A DNA stretch of 64,000 nucleotides, taken from NCBI GenBank assembly GCA_947632175.1, contig CANROC010000007.1, positions 83,030 through 147,029 of the forward strand, read 5' to 3'. Position numbers and translations under genes: made by a program. This DNA comes from an uncultured Oscillospiraceae bacterium. Its GTDB lineage: Bacteria; Bacillota; Clostridia; Oscillospirales; Oscillospiraceae. The notes beneath the pieces are model-generated. The model saw only the letters and a list, made by a program, of their open reading frames with translations, ran no database searches and was not told the origin of the DNA. Within the stretch, counting starts at the first letter, position 1; each line of letters starts with the position of its first letter. Shown here in pieces: positions 22,344-31,606 of this stretch.

Positions 22344-25300
22344 TTTCTTTTTGCCCCTTTCGGTTTGGCCGAAGCCAGAATTTTATATGACAGCAGTACG
22401 AAGTACTGTTTGTCACGTTGGTATCGCGTGCAGAATATTAGGTCACCCTTCTGCACTGGGTCTTTATCGTAAATGGGATTCTTCAGAGTAAACCTTGCTT
22501 CTTTGCCACTGCCAACAGACCTGGTGAAAATTGAGTAAGCCCACTGCGAGCCATCTCTCTTTGAATAGATCGGCTTGACTTCCGTAACGAGCAGCTTTGG
22601 CCTGTCCTCATCCTTGTAGGACACGTAACCTGCACCACCCATCAACTCTTGAAAGTTCGTAATCTTCTCCAAGTCATCCAGGTCTGGAATTCCGCAGGAC
22701 TTCACATACTTTTCAATAGCATGCATCATCCCAACTGAGTCTTTAATCTTGCAATGCACAGCCGGCGAACCACTCTTGGTGGTCATCACCAGGTACTGAG
22801 ATATCACAGGCTCAAGTTCCGTACCGACAAATGATTTTCTGCTGATAGACTGCTTATTGAACGGAGCTATCGTGTAGAAATAGTCCGCTATCCTTAACAG
22901 CTCGCGCTGATTTCCGTACTCTGAGAAGTAGTCTATCTTGATTAGGGCAGTGACCTGGCCTGAATCGACAGCAGTTTTCTCTTTGATGTCCATCAGGACA
23001 TCCATAAATGAACCGTGTTCAATCTTGCCAAGTTCGTACAACTGCTCAGCAGGTTTGACTCCAACGGATTTGACGGACGCAACCCCACGATAAATCATCC
23101 TTGTAGTTCTGTCGAAGAAGTAACCGCTTCTTGACTTGCGAAATTTCGGATTCTCAATCCGGATTCTGTACCTCTGTGCCAGTTTGATTCCGCTGGCTAT
23201 GTCATCGTCGTTCTTGGTGTTGTTCAGGAACGCCGTTGTATATTCAAGTGGGTAGTAGTATCGGTAAAATGCACAAAAATAGCTTAGAAGACTGTACGCA
23301 ATGGCGTGATTTTGGCCAAATTGATAAGAAGCACTGTCTTCTATAATCTTCAAGAACTCTTTTGCTTCTCGCTCAGCATCCTGTCTAGGCTTCGGAGACT
23401 TGGCGCAGTACCCGTTAAGGATTAATGGCAAAGCCTTATCAATCTTCGCCCTATCCTTCTTGCCTATGGCGCGCCGAACCGAGTCACTTGCACTTCCTGA
23501 CATTCCGCATATCTGTTGAAGGAACTTAATCGTGTCCTCCTGATAGATTAGATAACCCATATTGTCTTTCAATAGGTCATCAATCATCTCGGATGGATTT
23601 TTGTGTGGCTTTCTAGCTATCAGTTCATTCCTGTAAGACTGCCCTGACGGCCTAATTGCAGCTGTGAGCATCGTGACTTCAAAGATATTGCGCGGTCTGA
23701 ACTTTTTGAAGCATTCTTTACTGTACGAAGATTCAAACTGGAAGATAGAGGTTTGGTCTTCATCTACGTCGTCCCAAACCATATCGTCGTCCCAGTTAAT
23801 CTCGTTCGTTTTTGGATACTGTTTCCCTATATATTGACAGGTATCACGAATTACCTGGACTGTTTTCAATGCGAGGAGGTCATACTTGATTAACCCAACC
23901 GCATGCGCTTCACCCATGTCGAGAAGGAGACAACGCTCTCCGTCTTTCCAGAAGACTCCGTACAGATCGTCAAGACAGATAGGACTGATGACCATTCCGG
24001 CAGGGTGGACCGACTGTGAAGTCTTGCATCCTACAAGGCCATCAAAGTAGTAGAACAGCTCAGGCCATTTTGCCTTTGCTGACTCAGCGTCCTTGGCGAA
24101 CTCTGTTTTGATTTTCTCAACATTGGTTAGCGCATATCTCTTGTCCTCGCTCTGCTTAAACAAAGCTTTGGCAACCATCTCAATTACTGATTTGTCTTGC
24201 AAAGTTCCGTATGCAGCAACCCTCGCTGTATTCTGCTTTCCGAATCTCTCTTCGATGTGAGCAAAAATTTGCGGTCTATCTGTATCCACCACGTCGACGT
24301 CGATATCGCCAGGCTCAACTCTGTCCTCGTTCGCAAATCTCGAAAACACCGTATGCCATTGCTCTGGGTTCAAGTCAATGATGTCTGTTACATACGCCGC
24401 TCTCGAACCTCCAACCGAACCACGCGCAGTACCGATTGCCATCCCCTGGCTCTTACACCACATGATGATGTCTGACATGGAAAGCATGAAGCCTCCCATG
24501 CCGATCTTATGAAAGACTCGAAGCTCTTCTGTGATCGCTTCTCTGAACGCATTTTCCTGGCTTCGTGGGATAATCCCAGCCTCCAGTTTTTCGTCCAGCA
24601 TTCGCCAGCATCTTTCTCCGAACAACCGTTCGTCCTCTTCTGGAGAACCATTCAGTATCGGATACTTGAACGTTTTGTCCAATTCAAATGGCTCACACAT
24701 CTCTTCAACCAACAACGTGTTCTCAATAGCCTTTCTGTGCTCCTCTTCTGGGAAGCTTTGGTCTTGCGTACGAAAAGCCTGGAACAACTCGTCGCCATTC
24801 ATATATGTAAGGTTGAAGCTGTCTTCATCGCCGTACGACTTGTCCTTTGCGAGCATAAATATCTTTCTGCACTCCGCCTTATATTGAGAAGAGTTGTGTG
24901 TATCAGTTCCTGCAATCAGTGGGATCCTTCGCTCTCTGCTGTATTCCAGCAGCTTCCTGTTGAACTCACGCTGAGCATCGCAGTCGTGCGGCTGGATTTC
25001 CAGGAATGTGTAAGCGTTAAGCAGTCGATCGAACCACGGATTTTCCGGACTCAACTTCGCAAGCGGACTAGCTAGGCACGCGCTCGTCTTGATGACGTTA
25101 TCAGAAAGTTGCAGGAACTCCTCAAACGATATCCGATTGGTGTAGTAGAAGTGGTCCTCATTTGTTGAAAGCTCCATCAACCTGTTGATTTCCTTGACTC
25201 CTTCAAGATTTCGTGCAAGCAGTACCGTGTGGTAGTTGTCACGAATTTTCGGATACAAGTTCTCAGTCAGGTAAATCTCAACTCCGTGGATGTACTTCAG

Positions 25301-25474
25301 CCCTATTGAATCACAGTAGATTTTCTTACTAACCCAACCTCGTGGCAGACCATGCTCTGTAAATGCAATCGCAGTCCCTCCGTCTCGCTTCACCATGTCA
25401 CAATAGGTCTGCGGATTCGTGCATGAGTCTAACAACGAGTAATCGCTATGAAGATGGTAGAGCAGATACTTCAC
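22340..25474 (-). CDS. dnaE: DNA polymerase III alpha subunit (C-family) with PHP domain
   Basis: Replicative polymerase, about 1044 residues. N-terminal PHP domain: YHLHSDYSLLD, AFTEHG, HGVEIYLTE, GTDTHN, metal ligands intact, so proofreading nuclease activity is plausible. Palm: GTARGSVGGSRAAYV and the catalytic acidic motif EPGDIDVDVVD near residue 395. The helix-hairpin-helix/thumb and OB regions follow (YVSYKDEDRPKLLVTEVKPI). GTG start at 25474 with GGAGG upstream; overlaps primase by GTGA. Smaller than bacterial DnaE (about 1160). Confidence 0.95.
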   Translation of the reverse strand: MKYLLYHLHSDYSLLDSCTNPQTYCDMVKRDGGTAIAFTEHGLPRGWVSKKIYCDSIGLKYIHGVEIYLTENLYPKIRDNYHTVLLARNLEGVKEINRLMELSTNEDHFYYTNRISFEEFLQLSDNVIKTSACLASPLAKLSPENPWFDRLLNAYTFLEIQPHDCDAQREFNRKLLEYSRERRIPLIAGTDTHNSSQYKAECRKIFMLAKDKSYGDEDSFNLTYMNGDELFQAFRTQDQSFPEEEHRKAIENTLLVEEMCEPFELDKTFKYPILNGSPEEDERLFGERCWRMLDEKLEAGIIPRSQENAFREAITEELRVFHKIGMGGFMLSMSDIIMWCKSQGMAIGTARGSVGGSRAAYVTDIIDLNPEQWHTVFSRFANEDRVEPGDIDVDVVDTDRPQIFAHIEERFGKQNTARVAAYGTLQDKSVIEMVAKALFKQSEDKRYALTNVEKIKTEFAKDAESAKAKWPELFYYFDGLVGCKTSQSVHPAGMVISPICLDDLYGVFWKDGERCLLLDMGEAHAVGLIKYDLLALKTVQVIRDTCQYIGKQYPKTNEINWDDDMVWDDVDEDQTSIFQFESSYSKECFKKFRPRNIFEVTMLTAAIRPSGQSYRNELIARKPHKNPSEMIDDLLKDNMGYLIYQEDTIKFLQQICGMSGSASDSVRRAIGKKDRAKIDKALPLILNGYCAKSPKPRQDAEREAKEFLKIIEDSASYQFGQNHAIAYSLLSYFCAFYRYYYPLEYTTAFLNNTKNDDDIASGIKLAQRYRIRIENPKFRKSRSGYFFDRTTRMIYRGVASVKSVGVKPAEQLYELGKIEHGSFMDVLMDIKEKTAVDSGQVTALIKIDYFSEYGNQRELLRIADYFYTIAPFNKQSISRKSFVGTELEPVISQYLVMTTKSGSPAVHCKIKDSVGMMHAIEKYVKSCGIPDLDDLEKITNFQELMGGAGYVSYKDEDRPKLLVTEVKPIYSKRDGSQWAYSIFTRSVGSGKEARFTLKNPIYDKDPVQKGDLIFCTRYQRDKQYFVLLSYKILASAKPKGAKRK

Positions 25475-26457
25475 AGCCGCCACCTCCGTTGGTACAGTAC
25501 TTTCCAAGTCACTGGACCTGCGTCCACTGGACTCATTTTGCGGTCTAACAAACCGCCCGTGTCGCAGATGTACTCTACAGGCACGTAGTGTTTTAATAAC
25601 CTAATTTGAGAATCCTCTTTGATGTCGACGTCCTTATCCAGCGCAAAAACCACACGGCATCCGAGCTTAATCAGGATTTTGACCTGCGCTCTATTGAGAT
25701 GACTCGTCAGGATTGCCCCTGTATTCCGAACTCCCATCGAGTCAGCTATCATCACGGACTTCGCACCCTCAAACAAGATGATTTCGCCTTGCTCGAGATA
25801 GCTGTCGTGGTTGTCGGAGAACGCATATATCGTTGTGAGTGCCCCAAATTTCTGGTAGTAGGTGTACTTCCTCAAATTCTTCTTCTTGAAGTCCGGGTCC
25901 AAAGTTCGTCCGGAAACATTGATGATCTTCCCGTCGATATCCCGGATGGGGAAGACCAGTCTGTTCTGAATGCCGTCGTACCGAACCTGAAACCGCTCCA
26001 TAGACTCGTCTGTAATACCCTCGTTTCGCCAGATATCCGCACGTGACCCCGCAATTTCGTACATATCCATGTAGTTGTCAGGCAATGGTTTTGCCGTACA
26101 AACTTTTTCGGTTTTCTTTTGTGCGAATTTTCGTGCGACTCTGCATGCCACGATTCTCTGCAGACATGGGTGGTCTCCGGTTGTTTGTCCGTTTGCGTAC
26201 TCGCGTGCTATATCAATCGCTGTACCAATACTGCAATGATCGTGAGCCTGGATAAACGAGATTACATTGCCTGACTTTCCACTAGAGAAGTCATAGAATG
26301 TTGTCCTGTCACTATCGATATGGAAACTCGGAGTAACTTCAGAGGTAAGGGGTGACAGCGCCCAGTACTCACCGTTTCGCTCCTCAACATCTGTGTACTG
26401 TGAAACATAATCAACCAGATCTACTATGCTCAGGATTTCTTCAATAGTGAGTTCCAC
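25471..26457 (-). CDS. dnaG: DnaG-type DNA primase lacking zinc ligands
   Basis: 328 residues. N-terminal segment corresponds to the CHC2 zinc domain (YWALSPLTSEVTPSFHIDSD, FYDFSSGKSGNVISFIQ) but the Cys/His ligands are replaced. Central RFQVRYDGIQNRLVFPIRDI and TOPRIM domain with EIILFEGAKSVMIADS and VVFALDKDVD. No helicase-binding C-terminal domain visible. Coupled to the polymerase; DnaB follows upstream. Confidence 0.88.
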   Translation of the reverse strand: MELTIEEILSIVDLVDYVSQYTDVEERNGEYWALSPLTSEVTPSFHIDSDRTTFYDFSSGKSGNVISFIQAHDHCSIGTAIDIAREYANGQTTGDHPCLQRIVACRVARKFAQKKTEKVCTAKPLPDNYMDMYEIAGSRADIWRNEGITDESMERFQVRYDGIQNRLVFPIRDIDGKIINVSGRTLDPDFKKKNLRKYTYYQKFGALTTIYAFSDNHDSYLEQGEIILFEGAKSVMIADSMGVRNTGAILTSHLNRAQVKILIKLGCRVVFALDKDVDIKEDSQIRLLKHYVPVEYICDTGGLLDRKMSPVDAGPVTWKVLYQRRWRL

Positions 26458-26475
26458 ACTGCCACCCCTCTCGGT

Positions 26476-28838
26476 TTAATAAGGTTCTTCTACCTCGTGC
26501 TGACGGGCCTCTTCATAGCTGATGAGGTCTCCGTTGAACTCTATATCGATGTACTCGCCGTCCGTCATTTGCATCCCGTTTCTATTGAATGGGATTGTGA
26601 GCTTCTTGTTCCCACACTGTGGTCCGTCCTTAGCTATCTCATCTTGTGTCTTTGGCTGAATCATTATGATTGTCGACGCATTCCTGGCAATCTTCGCTGA
26701 GTCCGCAAGCTTGCCATTGATAGTAGCTTGAGCTGCAGCTAAGCCCGCCACATTCATGCTCCCACAGATTCTGTTCTTAATTGTCACTTGTGTTCGGTGC
26801 CGCATCTGCATTGTTTCTTTTCTTTCTGAATGGTTTTGCAACCGCTTCTTCAAGTGTGAGGTGCTGATATTTTATTCTTGAAAATAACGCCTTGTAATCT
26901 ATCCCAAGAATATCAGCCCACTCTTTAAGTCTCTTAACTTCCCCGTTGTACTCTGCATAGAATGTGTTTTGTTTGTTATTTGCTTGTTCCTTCATTGGTA
27001 TCCACTTACAATTGGATGGAGTATACCCTTTATTTACATCTATTCTTTCGAGGGTCAAAGTTTCAGCATAACCATTACTCATGGCCCACTCTTTAAACTT
27101 AAAGTAACCATTTATGCCGTCATCCCATTCAGGGCATACTTTTATCCCTCTTCCTCCATATAAATAATAAGCTGGTGATGTTTCATTGTTACATCTATAC
27201 AGCATTAGATACCAGATATTATGTATACGCTCTCTGCTATCACCGTATTTTGCCTGCGGTGGATGTTCTTTCATATATTCCGATATACGTTCCCTTCGCA
27301 GACATCCACATGATCTTGTCGGTTTTGTTTTTGCCAACAGCCCATCCTCTCTTACAATAACCATGTTCCCACAATCGCACAAGCAATTCCAGTACTTTCT
27401 ATGATGAGCCTCTGACGCTTCCGTTACCTTCTCAAAATTCCTATCAATGACAACAAGCCTTCCGAATCTTTGCCCAGTCAAGTCTCTTTCCGTTTTCGAG
27501 TCCATTTCAGCACCTCCTTTCTAAAAAATAGCAACACCTGCATTACGCCTCATGCTTTCACATGAGATCAGACTATATCTTCGTCTTTCGACGTTATCAC
27601 CACTTCGTACGTGTGCAGTCACGCACTACTCCTCGTCAGGATAGTCGTTGAACCTTCCTCTATTCAAGGATTGGCTGCTGATTGCCCATTGTTCATACAG
27701 GCCATTTTTAACGTTCACGTACGTCTCTGTTTCAAAACCGCGTTGTAGTTGACCTGTCTTTAGGGTGTTCCAGCAATTCGATGATTTTCCACGGCTAAGC
27801 CGCTTCGGGACGCAATCCATCCACAAATTCACCAAGTTCTTGGTATGACGCAAACGCATCCGTCGATCCGTTGCCTTTAATGTAATCCACAATAAGCACA
27901 TCGCACCCCATCGTGTGATACACTTTCTTGAAAATGGTATATACACTCTGTGAATCCATGATTGGCATGTAGATATGAGTAAACGACTGACGCTTCAACC
28001 ATGTTATCCAGCTTTTGATGATTGATTCCTCAGACTGTGTATATGCTCCATCTCTAATCTTCCTAAACTCAATCCTTGAAAGGTGAGCAATCAATCTACA
28101 CGTGAACATACGTGTATTCAACTCACTGTCGAGATAGACAACTTTCTTGCCCTTCTTCAATAAGTCAACAGCGCAGTTCAAAAGCATCATGCTCTTTCCT
28201 TCCTTAGCTCCTGCCCCAAAAACTATTAACTCTCCTGGTTCGATATTTACATATTCATTCAGCGTTGGGAACTTGAATGGTATGCTACCATAATTACCGC
28301 TCTGCCTTGCAACGATATCAGCCCACACATCATCAATGACATCCTTGAACTGAGGTATATCATTCTTCATCGAATACCCCATAAGAACCTCATCGATTTG
28401 TCTGTAAACGTTCTGCTCGATGTCTTCCTGTCCTTCTCTTAAGCACATGTCCTCGCACACCTTAAGCTTCTTGAACAAGTCACGCTTCAATGCGCTGTCC
28501 AAAACTGCGTTGACCGACATCATGTACCCTTCCAAGTCATGTCTTGCCAGCAGATCAGCCATCTCAACGAACTCTTTGATTTGGTCCAAGTTGACCACAT
28601 CTGAGTACATCTTCAGCGTCTCGTCCTGCTTAAGTCTGGTACTAATATTGAAAGCATCAATCTGCATGATGTTGTCATGCGCAAGCGCGGATATTGCCGC
28701 GTAAATCGCAGCATTCTGTTTATCCGAAAAATGTTTCGGACTCAGATGCTCCGAGTTAAACGCGAACTCCGGGTGGTAAACCAGAGTGTTTACCACTCCG
28801 GCCTCCGCTTGTATATTGCTTATTTCCTGTTGTGCCAT
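26476..28838 (-). CDS. dnaB: DnaB-type replicative helicase, split by a group I intron
   Basis: Exon 1 is 27819-28838 (MAQQEISNIQAEAGVVNTLV to YQELGEFVD) and exon 2 is 26476-26784 (TIKNRICGSMNVAGLAAAQA to the stop), about 442 residues joined. N-terminal helical domain, RecA core with Walker A GAGAKEGKSM, Walker B CDVLIVDYI, sensor AAAQATINGKLADSAKI, and C-terminal KLTIPFNRNGMQMTDG. AGGAGGG precedes ATG 28838. The splice junction is inferred from frame, a GGAU/GUCC P1 and a terminal G; it could be a few bases off. Confidence 0.85.
26777..27505 (-). CDS. AP2/HNH-type homing endonuclease
   Basis: 242 residues. Opens DLTGQRFGRLVVIDRNFEK, then WNCLCDCGNMVIV and RSCGCLRRE (zinc-binding/AP2-like), then YLYGGRGIKVCPEWDDGING, LTLERIDVNKGYTPSNCKW, the HNH-like core. 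Ends in a helix-turn-helix LKEWADILGIDYKALFSRI. Its stop codon lies in exon 2, 8 nt past the inferred splice site. Frame intact. Confidence 0.85.
   Translation of the reverse strand: MDSKTERDLTGQRFGRLVVIDRNFEKVTEASEAHHRKYWNCLCDCGNMVIVREDGLLAKTKPTRSCGCLRRERISEYMKEHPPQAKYGDSRERIHNIWYLMLYRCNNETSPAYYLYGGRGIKVCPEWDDGINGYFKFKEWAMSNGYAETLTLERIDVNKGYTPSNCKWIPMKEQANNKQNTFYAEYNGEVKRLKEWADILGIDYKALFSRIKYQHLTLEEAVAKPFRKKRNNADAAPNTSDN
26785..27818 (-). ncRNA. Group I intron of dnaB
   Basis: About 1034 nt. Shows the same core hallmarks as the nrdD introns (GATATAGTCTGATC near 27572, GACTATCC near 27640, CAATCCTTGAATAGAGG-type P5/P4 side). Encodes the endonuclease at 26777-27505. Inserted at a conserved helicase core position, a common intron site. 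Confidence 0.75.
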
Positions 28839-28849
28839 CCACAACCCTC

Positions 28850-29629
28850 CTAGGCGTTCAACCAAAAATCACAGTAGTCGTGTCTGTCACATAAGTATCT
28901 ACAAAAGAAGTAGTCGGTTTCGGGATAGAAGCTTGTCGTCTTAGCGATTTCGTCCACCTTGTCTTTGACCCACTGCTTTGTCTCCTCAAAAGTTTCCTGC
29001 ACGAAAGGCTCCTCAATGAACCCTCCTTTTCTGAAACAGTTGAAACACAGTTTATCAGGAAGTTTGCCGTACTTTTCTTCGACAGGAATTGCGTAGATGT
29101 ACAACTGCTTGAGCTTTTTATCCAGCAACTCATCTGTCTTCGTCGGCTTCTTTCGCTTTGAACGCGGCTTCATTTCGGACGATTTGTGGTCAACCACCAT
29201 CAGCTCTCCGTTCTCATTCTCAAGAACCAGATCGATGATACCTGTCATTTTGATGTCTCCGATGTTGAAATTGTGTGAACCCTCAACCTCCAAAATATTT
29301 CCTTTCGGAAACTCCATGTTCTTCAGGTACGAAAGTCCAGCATCGAAGTACGTCGTAATCAAACTTGGAAGACCACGAGTCTCTGAAACCATGCTGTAAT
29401 CCTTCACGAATTTTGACTGCAGTTCCTCTTTTGTGTACTCGCCTTTGAGGTAACTGGCAATCAATTCATGCATCGTCTTGCCATATGTTGAAAAGAAGAG
29501 ATGCTCGTTTTTCACACCAGGATACAGGATGTACTTCAAATACCACTGATACTTGCAGTCGTCATACGCTGTAAGCCTGGTGTGACTCCAAGTCATATCT
29601 CTTATCAACGGTTCATAGTTAACACTCAC
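28850..29629 (-). CDS. PD-(D/E)XK nuclease, RecB/Cas4-like with Fe-S cysteines
   Basis: 259 residues. MTWSHTRLTAYDDCKYQWYL opening with the first cysteine, catalytic TGIIDLVLENENGELMVVDH followed by KS (D...DxK), and three C-terminal cysteines in FFCRYLCDRHDYC, the 4Fe-4S layout of AddB/Cas4 proteins. Probably a DNA end-processing exonuclease acting with the adjacent SSB and ERF protein. GTG start, weak ribosome binding site. Confidence 0.85.
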   Translation of the reverse strand: MSVNYEPLIRDMTWSHTRLTAYDDCKYQWYLKYILYPGVKNEHLFFSTYGKTMHELIASYLKGEYTKEELQSKFVKDYSMVSETRGLPSLITTYFDAGLSYLKNMEFPKGNILEVEGSHNFNIGDIKMTGIIDLVLENENGELMVVDHKSSEMKPRSKRKKPTKTDELLDKKLKQLYIYAIPVEEKYGKLPDKLCFNCFRKGGFIEEPFVQETFEETKQWVKDKVDEIAKTTSFYPETDYFFCRYLCDRHDYCDFWLNA

Positions 29630-29635
29630 GGGGCA

Positions 29636-30052
29636 TCAGAACGGCATATCATTGTCGTCCGTCTCAAGCTCTGACAACTCGTCAGGGGAGGCGTAGTTGT
29701 TCCTGCGACCGCCGCCGCTGTTTCGCTGCCCTCCTCCTGGCTTCTTCTGTCCAGCCTTGCTGTCATTGACAGCCTCAAAGTTGTACATTTTGAAGTCTGT
29801 GTACTGGGTGTTCGTCTCCTTCACATATCTCGTGGAAACATCAATGTCGCCGATCTTGATACGGTCTCCCGTCTCGAGCTTCGCCGCCTGCGCAGCTACA
29901 TCTCCGAGACAGGATACGAAACCACTGAAGTCAGTGTCGTACTCGCCAGTATCCCTGTTCTTCTTTGAGACTGAAATTCTCAGAGACGTTACCTTCGGCG
30001 ACTTGACTCTGACTTCCCAAACCTTTGCGTAAGCTCCTGTTCTGAAACCCAT
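29636..30052 (-). CDS. ssb: Single-stranded DNA-binding protein
   Basis: 138 residues from MGFRTGAYAKVWEVRVKSPK; AAGGAGGAG upstream. Short OB-fold-like strands with basic residues, a Gly/Arg/Asn-rich linker (PGGGQRNSGGGRRNNY), and an acidic tail ending DDNDMPF, the classic SSB tip that recruits partner proteins. Position between ERF and the nuclease supports the role. Confidence 0.8.
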   Translation of the reverse strand: MGFRTGAYAKVWEVRVKSPKVTSLRISVSKKNRDTGEYDTDFSGFVSCLGDVAAQAAKLETGDRIKIGDIDVSTRYVKETNTQYTDFKMYNFEAVNDSKAGQKKPGGGQRNSGGGRRNNYASPDELSELETDDNDMPF

Positions 30053-30053
30053 G

Positions 30054-30767
30054 TTAATTCTCCTCCTTAAGGAAATTTGTTTTGAAATCAGCGAGGACCT
30101 TTGCGGCCACCGCGGACTCACGAATGTTAACGTACTTCCCGTCTGCTACGTACTTCGCACAGAAATCCTTCACATCTTTCTTTTTGTCAGGATTTGCCGT
30201 GAGGAAAGACCTGATAGCAGTATCAAGTTCCTTGATGATGTCATCACGAAGCTGTCTCTCCGCGTTCTGCTCCGCTTCTTTCTGCTTTGTGCGGTATTCG
30301 TCCGGGTCGAGGTTGGATGTAGCAATGTTGAAGTACTTCAAAAGGAAATATCTCTGCGCATAAGTCAGCGCAGAACCAAATGCCTGAGACGGATCTCCTT
30401 GTTGACCAACCATGTACCAAGGAACTGTGATGCGGTCGTCTGTGTTATCGACATCGATCCAAGTAAAGTTCAGCTGACCGCTGACTTTAATCTCGATATT
30501 CTCCTCAAAATATGGGTCGATTCCTTTCGGAGTCTTCCGCTTTGAGATTTTGATAACCTCTTCCTTCACAGTACCTGGCTCGATATCAACTGTCAGAGCA
30601 ACGTGATTCTTCATCATCCACGTCTTGACATTCGCAAGAACCGTATCTTCAGAAGTGTACTGGTAGTTAAAACCAGACGCGTCCTTCTTCAAATACTGCA
30701 CATGCTTATTGATGTCGTCCAACTTTTGGATCAGGTTCATCTTTGGCTTTTCTTTCTGTTGTGGCAT
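30054..30767 (-). CDS. erf: ERF-family single-strand annealing protein
   Basis: 237 residues. The ERF core includes FNYQYTSEDTVLANVKTWMM, IEIKVSGQLNFTWIDVDN and GDPSQAFGSALTYAQRYFLL, the signature G.a.tYa.RY. Promotes annealing of complementary strands in phage recombination. C-terminal half is a charged helical extension. Directly upstream of ssb. Confidence 0.88.
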   Translation of the reverse strand: MPQQKEKPKMNLIQKLDDINKHVQYLKKDASGFNYQYTSEDTVLANVKTWMMKNHVALTVDIEPGTVKEEVIKISKRKTPKGIDPYFEENIEIKVSGQLNFTWIDVDNTDDRITVPWYMVGQQGDPSQAFGSALTYAQRYFLLKYFNIATSNLDPDEYRTKQKEAEQNAERQLRDDIIKELDTAIRSFLTANPDKKKDVKDFCAKYVADGKYVNIRESAVAAKVLADFKTNFLKEEN

Positions 30768-30770
30768 GTC

Positions 30771-31340
30771 TTACTTCTCCCTTTCCTCAAGAATATATGT
30801 GGCCTCGGTGTCCGCTATATGAGTGTAGACAGCGAGAGGACACTTCTCAAAACATCCACCGATGATGTTGCCCTTGCCGTGAGCTGAGTCATCCCATGAA
30901 CCCATGTGAGCACGAATTGCGTAGATCTCATCCATCGTCAGGTCCATAAACTTCTGAATCAGGATGATGGATTTCTCACTGTGGCCAATCGGGACCTTCT
31001 CATCGATTGTCCAAATCTCTTTCTGAATCCAAACTCCGTCAACCTTAACATTCCGCAGGTCTTTCTTGTAGAAGTTGACCTTACAGATGTCGTGCAGAAG
31101 ACCAACGATTGCGATTGTCTCATCGCTGTACTTTCCGTTGAGCATAGAATGTTCAAGCTGATGCTTGAGTCTCTCATAAACATTGATAGAGTGCTCAACC
31201 AGCCCTCCTTCATGAGTGCCATGGAACCTTGTTGACGCGGGAGCTGTGAAAAAGTCTGACTTTTCAAGCCACTTTAGCAGGTTTTCTGCACCGTCTCGCT
31301 TGATATTGTCACGAAAAATCTTACAAAAATTGTCTTTCAT
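30771..31340 (-). CDS. HD-domain phosphohydrolase
   Basis: 189 residues. Metal ligands H...HD...D: STRFHGTHEGGLVEHSINVY, IAIVGLLHDICKVN, GHSEKSIILIQKF, LAVYTHIADTEAT. Resembles phage HD proteins acting on nucleotides; exact substrate unknown. Preceded by the structured leader at 31371-31503. Confidence 0.8.
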   Translation of the reverse strand: MKDNFCKIFRDNIKRDGAENLLKWLEKSDFFTAPASTRFHGTHEGGLVEHSINVYERLKHQLEHSMLNGKYSDETIAIVGLLHDICKVNFYKKDLRNVKVDGVWIQKEIWTIDEKVPIGHSEKSIILIQKFMDLTMDEIYAIRAHMGSWDDSAHGKGNIIGGCFEKCPLAVYTHIADTEATYILEEREK

Positions 31341-31370
31341 AAAACAGTTTCCTTTCTGTATTTGCTAGAG

Positions 31371-31503
31371 TGATTAACACGACTGCCTTAATAAAAGTGA
31401 CTGTGTGTGCTACACAAAATTCACTCTTTGAATTTTGGCCTTGTTTCGAGGATCTACTCTAAACCTTTGGCGGACCGCGCAAATATGCCAGCCGTATCAA
31501 TCA
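31371..31503 (-). ncRNA. Structured 5' leader element, copy B
   Basis: Closing stem TGATTGATACG / CGTGTTAATCA (with G.U pairs), then GGCTGGCATATTTGCGC, GCCAAAGGTTT and GGCAGTCGTG, all shared with copy A at 37623-37731. Ends 31 nt before the HD-gene start. No known family recognised. Confidence 0.55.
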
Positions 31504-31562
31504 CAGAATTAATCAACCCACTTGCACTGTAGGTAATTGGCGTATGAGTGATAAAAATAATA

Positions 31563-31592
31563 AAGCCCGCTGACTTTCGCCAGCGGGTTGCT
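31563..31592 (-). terminator. Rho-independent terminator
   Basis: AACCCGCTGGCGAAAGTCAGCGGG stem-loop followed by CTTTATTATTTTT on the minus strand, 15 nt after the recombinase-like gene. Given in two parts here: stem CCCGCTG/CAGCGGG. Confidence 0.85.
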
Positions 31593-31606
31593 TTATGTAT
31601 TCATGT

